This document shows positions 26,701-36,773 of a stretch of 64,000 bases of DNA, piece by piece; position 1 is the stretch's first letter, and each line of letters opens with the position of its first letter. Source of the stretch: Actinomadura terrae (GTDB lineage Bacteria; Actinomycetota; Actinomycetes; Streptosporangiales; Streptosporangiaceae); NCBI RefSeq assembly GCF_022751215.1, contig NZ_JAICDG010000002.1, forward strand, positions 558,001-622,000, in the 5' to 3' direction. Made by a program: the position numbers and the translations under genes. The notes beneath the pieces were generated by a model that saw only the letters and a list, made by a program, of their open reading frames with translations, was not told the origin of the DNA and searched no databases.

Positions 26701-27155
26701 GGCGGTCCGTCCCCTTTCGGCGAGGTCTGGGTGCGCTCGCGGACGGTGCGGAGCACGCGATCCGGGCACGTTAATGCCTGAGCGCGAATAAGTACATCAA
26801 ACTATGTCTATTGGTTCATCCCTCTCAGGGGCCACTCCGCTTCCCCTCCCTGGTTCGACACTCCCCGTTGAGCCGCGCCGAAACCTGGGCCGTCCCGACC
26901 GGCCGCCACCCCGCCGAGCTGCGCCTTCACCAACCTCAGGAACACCGCGAAACCCCTGTGTTCACCCGGTCGAGGCCCTCCCGTTCACTCCACGTGGCCG
27001 ACACGGGACGGTGGAACCGACCCGGCGGCATGACCATGGACGCGGGTTGACTAGGCTGCATCGACGGAGCGGACCGCAGAGTGCCGGCCGCACGGAGAAC
27101 CGTGTACCCCCACTCGTGTGGTCATCAGGCTGTCGATCCGTATAAAGGACGCCTC
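26701..27155. other. divergent intergenic region between GH15-like gene and sucC
   Basis: This 455-bp stretch has an AT-rich island at about 26770-26815, suggesting the promoter of the leftward glycosidase gene. A TTGACTAGGCT stretch near 27047 could hold a TAGGCT -10 for sucC. No convincing gene or riboswitch fold was found in it. Confidence 0.4.
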
Positions 27156-28334
27156 GTGGACCTGTTCGAACATCAGGCGAAGGAACTCTTCGCCGAGTAC
27201 GGGGTACCGGTGCCCACCGGCAAGGTCGCCCATACCCCCCAGGAAGCCCGGGCGATCGCGGCGGAGCTGTTCGCCGCGGGAAGCTCGAAGGTCGTGGTCA
27301 AGGCCCAGGTCAAGACCGGTGGCCGGGGCAAGGCCGGCGGCGTGAAGCTGGCCGACACGGCCGACGAGGCGCAAGCGCTCGCCGGCCAGATCCTCGGCAT
27401 GGACATCAAGGGCCACACGGTCCACAAGGTCCTGATCGAGGAAGGGAGCGCGATCGAGCAGGAGTACTACTTCTCGTTCCTGCTCGACCGCGCCAACCGC
27501 ACGTTCCTGTCGATCTGCTCGGTCGAGGGCGGGGTGGAGATCGAGGAGGTGCCGCACGACCGGCTCGGCCTCGTCCCGATCTCGCCGCTGGACGGCGTCG
27601 ACCGGGCCAAGGCCCGCGAGATCGCCGAGCAGGGCCGGCTGCCGGAGGAGGCCCGCGAGGGCGCCGCCGAGCTGATCGAGCGGCTGTGGGCCGTGTTCGT
27701 CGACGAGGACGCGACGCTCGTCGAGGTCAACCCGCTGATCCTCACCAAGGGCGGCGAGGTCAAGGCCCTCGACGGCAAGGTCTCCCTCGACGACAACGCC
27801 GCCTTCCGCCAGGAGCACGACAAGCTGGAGGACAAGGCCGCGGCCGACCCGCTGGAGGCGGCGGCCAAGGCCAAGGACCTCAACTACGTCAAGCTGGACG
27901 GCACCGTCGGCATCATCGGCAACGGCGCGGGCCTCGTCATGTCCACGCTGGACGTCGTCTCCTACGCCGGCGAGGAGTTCGGCGGGCAGCGCCCCGCGAA
28001 CTTCCTCGACATCGGCGGCGGCGCGTCCGCCGAGGTCATGGCCGACAGCCTGGAGATCGTGCTGTCCGACGCCGCCGTCAAGTCGGTGTTCGTCAACGTC
28101 TTCGGCGGCATCACGGCCTGCGACGCCGTCGCCAACGGCATCGTGACGGCCTACAAGCTGCTGGCCGACCGCGGCGAGACCGTCAACCGGCCGCTGGTCG
28201 TCCGGCTGGACGGCAACAACGCCGAACTCGGCCGCAAGATCCTCAACGACGCCGGGCTGCCCGGCGTCCAGCAGGTCGACACCATGGACGACGCGGCCAG
28301 GCGCGCCGCCGAACTCGCAGCGGCAGGTGCATGA
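27156..28334 (+). CDS. sucC: succinate--CoA ligase [ADP-forming] subunit beta
   Basis: This 392-residue ATP-grasp subunit begins at a GTG ([20 protein letters not shown]) preceded by AAAGGA. It has [22 protein letters not shown] and the C-terminal [21 protein letters not shown] and [10 protein letters not shown] segments that bind nucleotide and contact the alpha subunit. It converts succinyl-CoA to succinate with substrate-level phosphorylation in the TCA cycle. Its stop overlaps the sucD ATG by one base (TGATG). Confidence 0.97.
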   Translation: MDLFEHQAKELFAEYGVPVPTGKVAHTPQEARAIAAELFAAGSSKVVVKAQVKTGGRGKAGGVKLADTADEAQALAGQILGMDIKGHTVHKVLIEEGSAIEQEYYFSFLLDRANRTFLSICSVEGGVEIEEVPHDRLGLVPISPLDGVDRAKAREIAEQGRLPEEAREGAAELIERLWAVFVDEDATLVEVNPLILTKGGEVKALDGKVSLDDNAAFRQEHDKLEDKAAADPLEAAAKAKDLNYVKLDGTVGIIGNGAGLVMSTLDVVSYAGEEFGGQRPANFLDIGGGASAEVMADSLEIVLSDAAVKSVFVNVFGGITACDAVANGIVTAYKLLADRGETVNRPLVVRLDGNNAELGRKILNDAGLPGVQQVDTMDDAARRAAELAAAGA

Positions 28335-29221
28335 TGGCCATCTGGCTCACCGAGAACAGCAAGATCATCGTTCAGGGCATCACGGGGTCGGAGGGCACCA
28401 AGCACGGCCGCCGCATGCTCGCCTCGGGCGCGCAGGTCGTGGGCGGCGTGAACGCCCGCAAGGCCGGGCAGACCGTCGACTTCGACGGCACCGTCCTGCC
28501 GGTGTTCGGCACCGTCGCCGAGGCCATGGAGCGCACCGGCGCCGACGTCTCGGTCGTGTTCGTCCCGCCGAAGTTCACCAAGGACGCCGTCGTCGAGGCC
28601 GTGGACGCGGGCATCCCGCTCTGCGTCGTGATCACCGAGGGCATCCCGGTCCACGACACCGCCTACTTCTGGGCGTACGCGGAGTCCAAGGGCAACAGGA
28701 CCCGGGTGATCGGGCCGAACTGCCCCGGCATCGCGTCCCCCGGCAAGTCCAACGCGGGCATCATCCCGGCCGACATCACCTCGCCCGGCCGCATCGGGCT
28801 CGTGTCCAAGTCGGGCACGCTGACCTACCAGATGATGTACGAGCTGCGCGACATCGGCTTCTCCACCTGCGTCGGCATCGGCGGCGACCCGGTCATCGGC
28901 AGCACCCACATCGACGCCCTCAAGGCGTTCCAGGACGACCCCGAGACCGACGCGATCGTCATGATCGGTGAGATCGGGGGCGACGCCGAGGAGCGCGCCG
29001 CCGCCTACATCGAGCAGCACGTGACCAAGCCGGTCGTCGGCTACGTCGCCGGGTTCACCGCCCCCGAGGGCAAGACGATGGGCCACGCGGGCGCGATCGT
29101 GTCCGGCTCCGCCGGCACCGCGCAGGCGAAGAAGGACGCCCTGGAGAAGGTCGGCGTCCGCGTCGGCAAGACCCCGAGCGAGGCGGCCGTGCTGATGCGG
29201 GAGATCATGAAGAACCTCTGA
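28334..29221 (+). CDS. sucD: succinate--CoA ligase [ADP-forming] subunit alpha
   Basis: This 295-residue CoA-binding subunit has [30 protein letters not shown] and [35 protein letters not shown] carries the phosphorylated His. ATG at 28334 gives the family-typical [10 protein letters not shown] and a good distance to the AGG at 28325; a one-codon longer start at 28331 overlaps sucC. A strong terminator closes the operon. Confidence 0.97.
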   Translation: MAIWLTENSKIIVQGITGSEGTKHGRRMLASGAQVVGGVNARKAGQTVDFDGTVLPVFGTVAEAMERTGADVSVVFVPPKFTKDAVVEAVDAGIPLCVVITEGIPVHDTAYFWAYAESKGNRTRVIGPNCPGIASPGKSNAGIIPADITSPGRIGLVSKSGTLTYQMMYELRDIGFSTCVGIGGDPVIGSTHIDALKAFQDDPETDAIVMIGEIGGDAEERAAAYIEQHVTKPVVGYVAGFTAPEGKTMGHAGAIVSGSAGTAQAKKDALEKVGVRVGKTPSEAAVLMREIMKNL

Positions 29222-29238
29222 TCACCCGATCCACCGCC

Positions 29239-29280
29239 GAAAGACGCCCGAGCCGCCCGTCCGCGGCCCGGGCGTCTTTC
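29239..29280 (+). terminator. intrinsic terminator of sucCD
   Basis: An 18-bp stem (29239-29256 with 29263-29280, one mismatch) with a 6-nt loop begins 17 bp after the sucD stop and ends in CTTTCGTT. Confidence 0.9.
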
Positions 29281-29357
29281 GTTGCCGTCACCCGACCCGG
29301 ACGACAAAGGCGACACGCCGGGCGAGGGACCCGCCCGCGCGGCGACGTGATGCCAGC

Positions 29358-31421
29358 ATGGACCGCGTGAGCGACGTGAGCCCGGGACGGCGCAGGGCGG
29401 AACCGCCGAAAGCGGGTCGGACTCCCGAGGCGGGACGCGGCCTCGGCGGACGCGCTCCCGAGCCCCGCCGCGCCCCCTCCAGCGGACGCGCCCCCGACGG
29501 CCGGCGCAGCCCCGACGCGGTGCGCGGTCCCGCCGACCGCGGTCCCGAGGCGGGACGCGCTTCCGAAGCAGGGCGCGGTCCCGAAGCCGGGCGGAGTCCC
29601 GGCGGACGCGGCCCTGAGGCGGGGCACGGGCCAGAGGCCGGACGCGGTCACGGCGGGCGCGGTTCCGAGAAACAGGGGCCCGGGGGGCGGGGCGGGCGGC
29701 CGCCGGTCCAGCCCGGCGCGGCGGGGCGTCCGCTCGCGGTGGCGGGGCTCGTGGCGGCGTTGTGGTGCGTCGGCATCGGGCTCGCCGTGCTCACCACGAT
29801 CACGCTGATCGGCTGGATCGCCGCGCCGAAGACCGCGCTCGGCCACGGCATGTCCGGCGTGTTCCGGACCGTCGTCAACTTCTGGCTCGTGTCCCACCAC
29901 GCGGGCTTCTCCGGCTCCCACGGACGGGTGGGCCTGCTGCCGCTCGGGCTGCTCGTGCTGCCCGGGGCGCTGCTGCACCGGGGCGGCGCCTGGATGATCC
30001 GCGGACTCGGCCTGCCGGAGCGCCCCCGCGTCGCCGTCGTGCGCGTCGCCCTCGCGCTCGCCGTCCCGTACGCGGCGCTGGCCGGGCTGCTGGCGCTCGC
30101 GGCCTCCTCGTCCGCCGTGCGGCCCTCGGCCTGGCAGGCGCTGGTCGCCTGCTTCCTCGTCGCGACCATCGCGGGCGGGCTCGGCGCGGCCCGCGCGGTC
30201 GTCGCGGCGCAGGTCGCGGCGGCGGACAAGGCCGAGCGGCTCAGGTCCGGGCTCGGCGCGCTGCTGCGGCTGCTGCCCGACCGCCCCCGCTCGCTGGTGA
30301 TCGGCGTGGCGGGCTCGCTTAGCGTGCTGTGCGCGTCCGGGGCGCTGCTGGTCGGCGGGTCCCTCGCGACCCACATGTCGGACGCGGACGGCCTGTACGA
30401 CGTCCTCGCCCCCGGCATCGTCGGCGGGGTCCTGCTGCTCGTGGTCGAGTTGGCCTACCTGCCCAACGCGGTGATCTGGGGCATGGCGTACGCGATCGGC
30501 CCCGGCTTCTCCGTCGGGGCGGGCACGAGCGTCTCGGCCACCGGCGTCTTCCTGGACTCGGTGCCCGCGTTCCCGCCGCTGGCCGCGCTGCCCGAGCCGG
30601 GCCCGGCCCCGGCGGTGTCGCTGCTGGCGCTCGCCGCGCCGTTCGTCGCGGGCGGGGTCGGCGGCGTGCTGACGGTCCGGTCGCTGCCGACCTCGACGTC
30701 CGAGGGCGCGCCGCTGTGGGGCTTCGTCTCCGGGGCGCTGACCGGCGCCGTCCTCGCGCTGCTCGCGGCCCTGTCGGGCGGCCCCCTCGGCGGCGGACGG
30801 ATGGAGACCGTCGGCCCCTCGTTCTGGCAGGTCGGGCTGATGGCGGCCCTGGAGGTCGGGATCTCCGCCGCGATCGCGGCGTGGCTGGCGAACTGGATCG
30901 TCCTGCGCCGCCGGGCCGGTGCCGACGCCGACGTGGTGCGGCGCCCGAAGAAGAAGCGCAAGGCCGAGCCGCCTCCCGCCGAGAAGCGCCCCGCCAGGCA
31001 GCGCCCCGCCGTGCCGGTGGCGGCCGAACCCGAGCCCCCAGCGGTAATGCCGGTACCGGCCACCGTCCCGGACGTCCCGTCCGCGCCGCCGCCGTCGCCC
31101 TACGCGCCCGGCCCGCTGGAGTTCGAGGAGGCCGAACCGGTCCTCGCGCCCCGCCGCAGGGCCCGCGCCCGGAGCCGGGACCGCGACCCGCTGCCCGACC
31201 TCGCCGAGGAGACCCGTCCCGCGCCGACGCCCCCACCAAGCGACGGGACGGTCGTCCTGGAAGGCCATCTGGACGACGAACCCCCGCCGCCGCCCGAACG
31301 CGCACCCGACCCCGAGCCGGTCGCCGCCGAACCCGTCCCGCCGCCGCGCGAGGACCCCGAACGCACCGAGAACCGCGGCGGCGCGATCTACGTCCTGCGG
31401 GAGGAACCGCCGGGGGAGTGA
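29358..31421 (+). CDS. perM: PerM-like cell division membrane protein (DUF6350)
   Basis: This 687-residue protein has a disordered head (about 1-120) built of GPEAGR/GRG repeats, then about nine to ten membrane segments (about 128-530) and a Pro-rich, Arg-rich cytosolic tail. Position between sucD and purN is the same as Rv0955/perM of M. tuberculosis, which supports septum assembly through FtsB under stress. The membrane core (ALGHGMSGVFRTVVNFWLVSHHAGF, LAYLPNAVIWGMAYAIGPGFSVG) fits DUF6350. Start weakly supported: no good SD for ATG 29358 or GTG 29370. Assignment rests on topology and synteny. Confidence 0.85.
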   Translation: MDRVSDVSPGRRRAEPPKAGRTPEAGRGLGGRAPEPRRAPSSGRAPDGRRSPDAVRGPADRGPEAGRASEAGRGPEAGRSPGGRGPEAGHGPEAGRGHGGRGSEKQGPGGRGGRPPVQPGAAGRPLAVAGLVAALWCVGIGLAVLTTITLIGWIAAPKTALGHGMSGVFRTVVNFWLVSHHAGFSGSHGRVGLLPLGLLVLPGALLHRGGAWMIRGLGLPERPRVAVVRVALALAVPYAALAGLLALAASSSAVRPSAWQALVACFLVATIAGGLGAARAVVAAQVAAADKAERLRSGLGALLRLLPDRPRSLVIGVAGSLSVLCASGALLVGGSLATHMSDADGLYDVLAPGIVGGVLLLVVELAYLPNAVIWGMAYAIGPGFSVGAGTSVSATGVFLDSVPAFPPLAALPEPGPAPAVSLLALAAPFVAGGVGGVLTVRSLPTSTSEGAPLWGFVSGALTGAVLALLAALSGGPLGGGRMETVGPSFWQVGLMAALEVGISAAIAAWLANWIVLRRRAGADADVVRRPKKKRKAEPPPAEKRPARQRPAVPVAAEPEPPAVMPVPATVPDVPSAPPPSPYAPGPLEFEEAEPVLAPRRRARARSRDRDPLPDLAEETRPAPTPPPSDGTVVLEGHLDDEPPPPPERAPDPEPVAAEPVPPPREDPERTENRGGAIYVLREEPPGE

Positions 31422-31428
31422 CCCGCGG

Positions 31429-31869
31429 TCACAGGTCGAAGCCGAAGTCCTCCATCGTCCCCTTGGGCAGGTGCAGCTTCCGGTCCATCTTCGGGTAGTA
31501 GTGCTCGCGGCACGCGTCCTTGTCGGCGATGGTGTTGGAGCCGTTCACGCACTTCTGGTAGCCCCCCACCTCCGGCGCCAGATACGCCGCGCTCACGACC
31601 GCCAGCAGCGAGACCGCCAGCCCGATCGAGCCGAGCACGATCCCCGCCGTGGCGCCCGGCGCGACCCCGCTCGCCCGCCGCGCCAGCCGCTGCGCCTTGA
31701 TCCCCACCACCAGCGACGCGATACCGAGCGCGAACCCCAGCGGAAAGAAGAAGAACGCGGTCAGCAGGGCGAGGCCGCCGAGCCACAGGGCCCGCATGCC
31801 GGTCCGCTCGACGGGAGGCTGCCCGGCCGGTGCCGCGCCGCCGCTCCCTTGTCCCTGCCGGTCGCTCAC
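31429..31869 (-). CDS. DUF4190-type small membrane protein
   Basis: From a GTG with an excellent SD (GGGAGGAA) the product is 146 residues: a Gly/Pro-rich head, two helices of the DUF4190 type (ALWLGGLALLTAFFFFPLGFALGIASLVVG and GATAGIVLGSIGLAVSLLAVVSAAYL), and a short extracytoplasmic tail with two Cys residues (KCVNGSN, KDACREHYY). It is on the opposite strand within the perM-purN interval. Function unknown. Confidence 0.8.
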   Translation of the reverse strand: MSDRQGQGSGGAAPAGQPPVERTGMRALWLGGLALLTAFFFFPLGFALGIASLVVGIKAQRLARRASGVAPGATAGIVLGSIGLAVSLLAVVSAAYLAPEVGGYQKCVNGSNTIADKDACREHYYPKMDRKLHLPKGTMEDFGFDL

Positions 31870-31956
31870 GTCCGATTCCTCCCGTGGATTCCTGGGCGTC
31901 GAGCGAGGCCGATAGGCTTCGTGCGAACCGAACCGTCCCACGTCCGCCAGGGAGTC

Positions 31957-32599
31957 ATGGTGCCCGCCCGGCTCGTCGTCCTCGTCTCCGGCGCGGGGAC
32001 CAACCTACAAGCGCTGCTCGACGCGTGCGCGGACCCAGCCTACGGCGCCCGCGTGGTGGCCGTGGGCGCGGACCGGTCCGGCACCGGCGGCATCGAGCGC
32101 GCCGAACGCGCCGGCCTCCCCACCTTCACCCGCGCGATCCCCGACTTCGCCTCCCGCGACGCCTGGGACGAGGCGCTCACCAGCGCGATCGCCGCGTACG
32201 AGCCCGACCTCGTCGTCTCCGCCGGGTTCATGAAGATCCTCGGGCCGCGCTTCCTCGCGAGCTTCGGCGGACGCACCGTCAACACCCACCCCGCGCTCCT
32301 GCCGTCCTTCCCCGGCGCCCACGCCGTACGGGAAGCCCTGGCGTACGGCGTGAAGGTGACGGGCTGTACGGTGCATTTCGTCGACGAAGGTGTGGACACC
32401 GGCCCCGTCATCGCCCAGGAGACCGTCCAGGTGCGGCGAGACGACGACGAGGAGTCCCTGCACCAGCGGATCAAGCGGGTGGAGCGCCGCCTCCTGGTCG
32501 ACGTCGTCGGACGGCTCGCCCGCGACGGCTGGACGGCGGAGGGCCGCCGGGTTTCGATGAAGAGCAGTGATTCGTCCGAATACGAGGGGAGCTCGGCCG

Positions 32600-32619
<20 letters not shown>
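31957..32619 (+). CDS. purN: phosphoribosylglycinamide formyltransferase
   Basis: This 220-residue GAR transformylase has [17 protein letters not shown] at the phosphate site, [13 protein letters not shown], the catalytic [16 protein letters not shown] (Asn/His) and the [10 protein letters not shown] segment (catalytic Asp). It transfers formyl from 10-formyl-THF in purine synthesis. The ATG follows AGGGAG. The last 20 bp overlap purH, giving a non-conserved C-terminal tail ([15 protein letters not shown]). Confidence 0.96.
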
Positions 32620-34162
<1,543 letters not shown>

Positions 34163-34209
34163 GCACCCTCGGCGTCGGGCCTGGGGGCCCTCCTTCAACG
34201 GGCGCTTGT

Positions 34210-34312
34210 GCGATCGCTGCATCGCTCCGACCTCGCCTGGCGGCTCGCTTCGCGATCAGTTTCTTGCTTCGCTCGAAACTGCCTTCGGACGCGATCGCAA
34301 CGTTCCCGTCGG
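34210..34312 (+). repeat. dispersed intergenic repeat, copy downstream of purH
   Basis: This about 100-bp segment (CGATCGCTGCATCGCTCCG, CTCGCCTGGCGGCTCGCTTC, then CTGCCTTCGGACGCGATCGC) is closely matched, in inverted orientation, by 36555-36655 downstream of folD. A more diverged relative lies at 36425-36490. It does not code for a supported protein. Confidence 0.8.
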
Positions 34313-34355
34313 TTGACGGCTTGGGCTAGAACGGCCGGTGGCTGAGGCCTAGTAC

Positions 34356-34382
34356 TGCGGGTGGGGCTGCGCCCCACCCGCA
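34356..34382 (+). terminator. intrinsic terminator of purNH
   Basis: A perfect 12-bp stem TGCGGGTGGGGC/GCCCCACCCGCA with a 3-nt loop is followed within 25 bp by CTCTTTACGTTTTTT. Confidence 0.9.
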
Positions 34383-34481
34383 CAGCCTGGTCTCTTTACG
34401 TTTTTTCGTTGGTAGCCTCTGGCTGGCCGCGCCCCTGAACCCTCCCTCTGACCCCTTTGGGGCGTCGCTGCTGGAGGTGCG

Positions 34482-34661
34482 ATGGACGTGGTGGTGGGCC
34501 TGTTCGCCGGGTCGGTCATCCAGGCCGACGGCCTGTTGATGGAGTCCCGGCAGGTGATCGGGTTGATCGCCGCATTCCTGGCAGCGATGCTCGCGGCGCA
34601 GCTCGGGTGGCACGGCACCGATCGGCTCATCGCCTGGCGCCAGCGTCCCGACGAGGACTGA
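34482..34661 (+). CDS. 59-residue single-pass membrane protein
   Basis: ATG 34482 follows a strong SD (GGAGG at 34473) with ideal spacing. The product begins MDVVVGLFAGSVIQADGLLM and has one hydrophobic helix (VIGLIAAFLAAMLAAQLGW, about 25-43) followed by a charged tail ending RQRPDED. It is just below the usual annotation cutoff. No family recognised. It sits after the purH terminator and ends 5 bp from the convergent acetyltransferase gene. The strong RBS and clean topology support a real gene. Confidence 0.65.
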   Translation: MDVVVGLFAGSVIQADGLLMESRQVIGLIAAFLAAMLAAQLGWHGTDRLIAWRQRPDED

Positions 34662-34666
34662 GCGGC

Positions 34667-35260
34667 TCAGCGCAGCCGGGCGCGGAGGGCGGCCCTCGCC
34701 TCCGGCCAGTCGTCGTCGGTCATGCCGTAGACGGCGGTGTCGCGGACCGAACCGTCCGCGCGGATGCGGTGCTTGCGGTGGACGCCCTCGAACGACGCGC
34801 CGAGACGCTCCAGCGCCCGCCGCGACCGCTCGTTGGACACGTGGGTGTGCCAGCCCACGCGGATCGCGCGCAGCTCGTCGAACGCGCGGCCGAGCAGCAG
34901 GAGCTTGGCCTCGGTGTTGAGGCCCGTCCGCTGCCAGCGGGCGCCGAGCCAGGTGTGGCCGATGCACAGTCCGCGGTGGGACGGCAGGACCTCGTAGTAC
35001 GAGGTCTCTCCCGCGATCTCCCCGGTCGCGACGTCGATCTGGGCCCACGGCAGCCGGACGCCGCGCTCGCAGTCCGCGAGCGCCTTCCCGATCGCCGCCC
35101 GCGTCTCCTCGACGCTCCGGGGCTGGGCGCCGTTCTGCCACGTCCAGATCGAGGGGTCCTTGGACGCCTCGAAGAGGCCCTCGGCGTGCTCGGCGGACAG
35201 GGGCTCCAACCGCACATAACGTCCGCTCAGAACCGGTCGGTCGTACCAGGAACTGCTCAT
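34667..35260 (-). CDS. GNAT-family N-acetyltransferase (RimJ/RimL-like)
   Basis: This 197-residue protein has the RimL-type layout: LSGRYVRLEPLSAEHAEGLF at the N-terminus, then GETSYYEVLPSHRGLCIGHTWLGARWQRTGLNTEAKLLLL covering the acetyl-CoA site, and VSNERSRRALERLGASFEGV. Relatives acetylate ribosomal proteins, amino acids or antibiotics; the substrate is unknown. It is monocistronic, and its start lies 194 bp from folD, divergent to it. Confidence 0.9.
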   Translation of the reverse strand: MSSSWYDRPVLSGRYVRLEPLSAEHAEGLFEASKDPSIWTWQNGAQPRSVEETRAAIGKALADCERGVRLPWAQIDVATGEIAGETSYYEVLPSHRGLCIGHTWLGARWQRTGLNTEAKLLLLGRAFDELRAIRVGWHTHVSNERSRRALERLGASFEGVHRKHRIRADGSVRDTAVYGMTDDDWPEARAALRARLR

Positions 35261-35335
35261 CCGCCCACGCTAGGACGCGCGCCGCGGCCTCCGGCAGGGC
35301 CACTTGAAAGCTATTTCGGCGGGCCACTCGGCGGA

Positions 35336-35424
35336 TAGGATGGCGGTCGACGTGACTGGCGCGGGCAAGGTGGATCACCACCGGGGAGCGAACACAGTCC
35401 GGACACCGCGCGCCTGGGTGGACG
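35336..35424 (+). promoter_or_regulatory. ZTP (pfl) riboswitch and promoter element upstream of folD
   Basis: A TAGGAT -10-like hexamer (35336-35341) is followed within about 10 nt by the actinobacterial pfl-motif layout. GTGACTGGCGCGGGC comes first, then a GGTGGATCACCACC hairpin running into CGGGGAGCG, a variable segment, and the 3' conserved CGCGCCTGGGTGG (35409-35421) that pairs back as the pseudoknot. This motif binds ZTP/ZMP and switches on 10-formyl-THF synthesis when AICAR accumulates. folD is a classic target. Identification is by eye; the final motif has GGGT where GGGCA is commoner. Confidence 0.75.
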
Positions 35425-35454
35425 GGGCCCTGGCGACACAGCGCGGAGGAACAC

Positions 35455-36303
35455 ATGACGGCACAGATTCTGGACGGTAAGGCCACCGCCGCCGAGATCC
35501 GCTCGAACCTCAAGACCCGCGTGGAGGCGCTCCGCGACCGCGGTATCTCCGTCGGCCTCGGGACGGTGCTGGTCGGCGACGACCCGGGGAGCCACTCCTA
35601 CGTCAACATGAAGCACCGCGACTGCGCCGAGGTCGGCATCGAGAGCATCCGCCGCGACCTCCCCGCCACCGCCACGCAGGACGAGGTGGAGCAGGCCGTC
35701 GCCGAGCTGAACGCCGACCCCGCCTGCACCGGCTACATCGTCCAGCTCCCGCTGCCCAAGGGCCTGGACGAGCAGCGCGTGCTGGAGCGCATCGACCCCC
35801 TCAAGGACGCCGACGGCCTGCACCCGGTCAGCCTCGGACGCCTCGTCCTGATGCAGCCGGGCCCGCTGCCCTGCACGCCGAAGGGCATCGTCGAACTACT
35901 GCGCCGCTTCGACGTCCCGCTGAGGGGCGCCGAGGTCACCGTCGTCGGACGCGGCATCACCGTCGGCCGCTCCCTCGGCCTGCTGCTGACCCGCCGCAGC
36001 GAGAACGCGACCGTCACGCTCTGCCACACCGCGACCCGCGACCTGGCCGCCCACACCCGCAAGGCCGACATCGTGGTCGCCGCCGCCGGCGTCCCCGGCC
36101 TGATCACGGCCGACATGGTCAAGCCCGGCGCCGCCGTCCTGGACGTGGGCGTCTCCCGCGTCGACGGCAAACTCGCCGGAGACGTCGCAGCCGACGTCAA
36201 GGACGTAGCAGGCTGGGTCGCCCCCAACCCCGGCGGCGTAGGCCCCATGACCAGGGCAATGCTCCTGGCCAACGTAGTAGAGGCGGCAGAAGCCACCGCC
36301 TGA
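35455..36303 (+). CDS. folD: bifunctional methylene-THF dehydrogenase / methenyl-THF cyclohydrolase
   Basis: This 282-residue enzyme has [18 protein letters not shown] (catalytic Tyr/Lys region), the signature [13 protein letters not shown] and [14 protein letters not shown], and the Rossmann segment [19 protein letters not shown]. It supplies 10-formyl-THF to PurN and PurH encoded 1-3 kb upstream. The ATG follows GCGGAGG. Control by the preceding ZTP riboswitch makes metabolic sense because PurH consumes the product. Confidence 0.97.
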   Translation: MTAQILDGKATAAEIRSNLKTRVEALRDRGISVGLGTVLVGDDPGSHSYVNMKHRDCAEVGIESIRRDLPATATQDEVEQAVAELNADPACTGYIVQLPLPKGLDEQRVLERIDPLKDADGLHPVSLGRLVLMQPGPLPCTPKGIVELLRRFDVPLRGAEVTVVGRGITVGRSLGLLLTRRSENATVTLCHTATRDLAAHTRKADIVVAAAGVPGLITADMVKPGAAVLDVGVSRVDGKLAGDVAADVKDVAGWVAPNPGGVGPMTRAMLLANVVEAAEATA

Positions 36304-36720
36304 CCCCGGCCCCGCTGTCGCCCGTAGGCTCAGCTCCCGTTGACCGAACGTTGCGACCGCCAGACCTGGTTCTAAGCCCACCCCGCGCCTACGCGCGGTG
36401 TCGTCCGTAGGCTCAGGTCGCGGCGGCCGACGGGTTCCGATCGCGTCCGAGGGCAGCGGCGAGCGAAGCAAGCACTTGATCGCGATCGTCCAGCCCCAAC
36501 CGCACCCCGCGCCGACGCGAGCGGTGTCGTTCGTAAGCTCAGCCGACAGCGACCGAAACGTTGCGATCGCGTCCGAAGGCAGGTTCGAGCCTGCGAGAAC
36601 CTGATCGCGAAGCGAGCCGCCAGGCGAGTTCGGAGCGATGCCAGCGATCGCCGCGTTGTCCGTGGAAGGAAGGCGCTCTAGCGCCTGACGCCGAGGGCAA
36701 CGCAATAAATACAACCGAAC
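36304..36720. repeat. array of three diverged direct repeats downstream of folD
   Basis: Three copies of a roughly 80-130-bp unit with a CGTAGGCTCAG-like step (near 36322, 36406 and 36532) are followed in copies two and three by a GCGATCGCGTCCGA(A/G)GGCAG-like segment. The last copy (about 36555-36655) is nearly the reverse complement of the repeat after purH. Open frames here are by-products of the GC-rich repeats. The function is unknown. Confidence 0.7.
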
Positions 36721-36762
36721 ACGGTCGCCCTCTTGGGTGCGCTGCCTGTTGAGGGCGACCGT
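36721..36762 (-). terminator. intrinsic terminator of the FHA/LuxR gene
   Basis: A perfect 12-bp inverted repeat ACGGTCGCCCTC/GAGGGCGACCGT has an 18-nt loop and starts 11 bp past the stop. On the minus strand it is followed by GTTCGGTTGTATTTATTG, a T-rich tail. Confidence 0.85.
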
Positions 36763-36773
36763 GTCGGCTTGGT

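Noticed and set aside
29205..31268. 687-codon antisense frame over perM
   Set aside because: Composition is low-complexity Arg/Gly/Ala and it exists only because of high third-position GC in perM.
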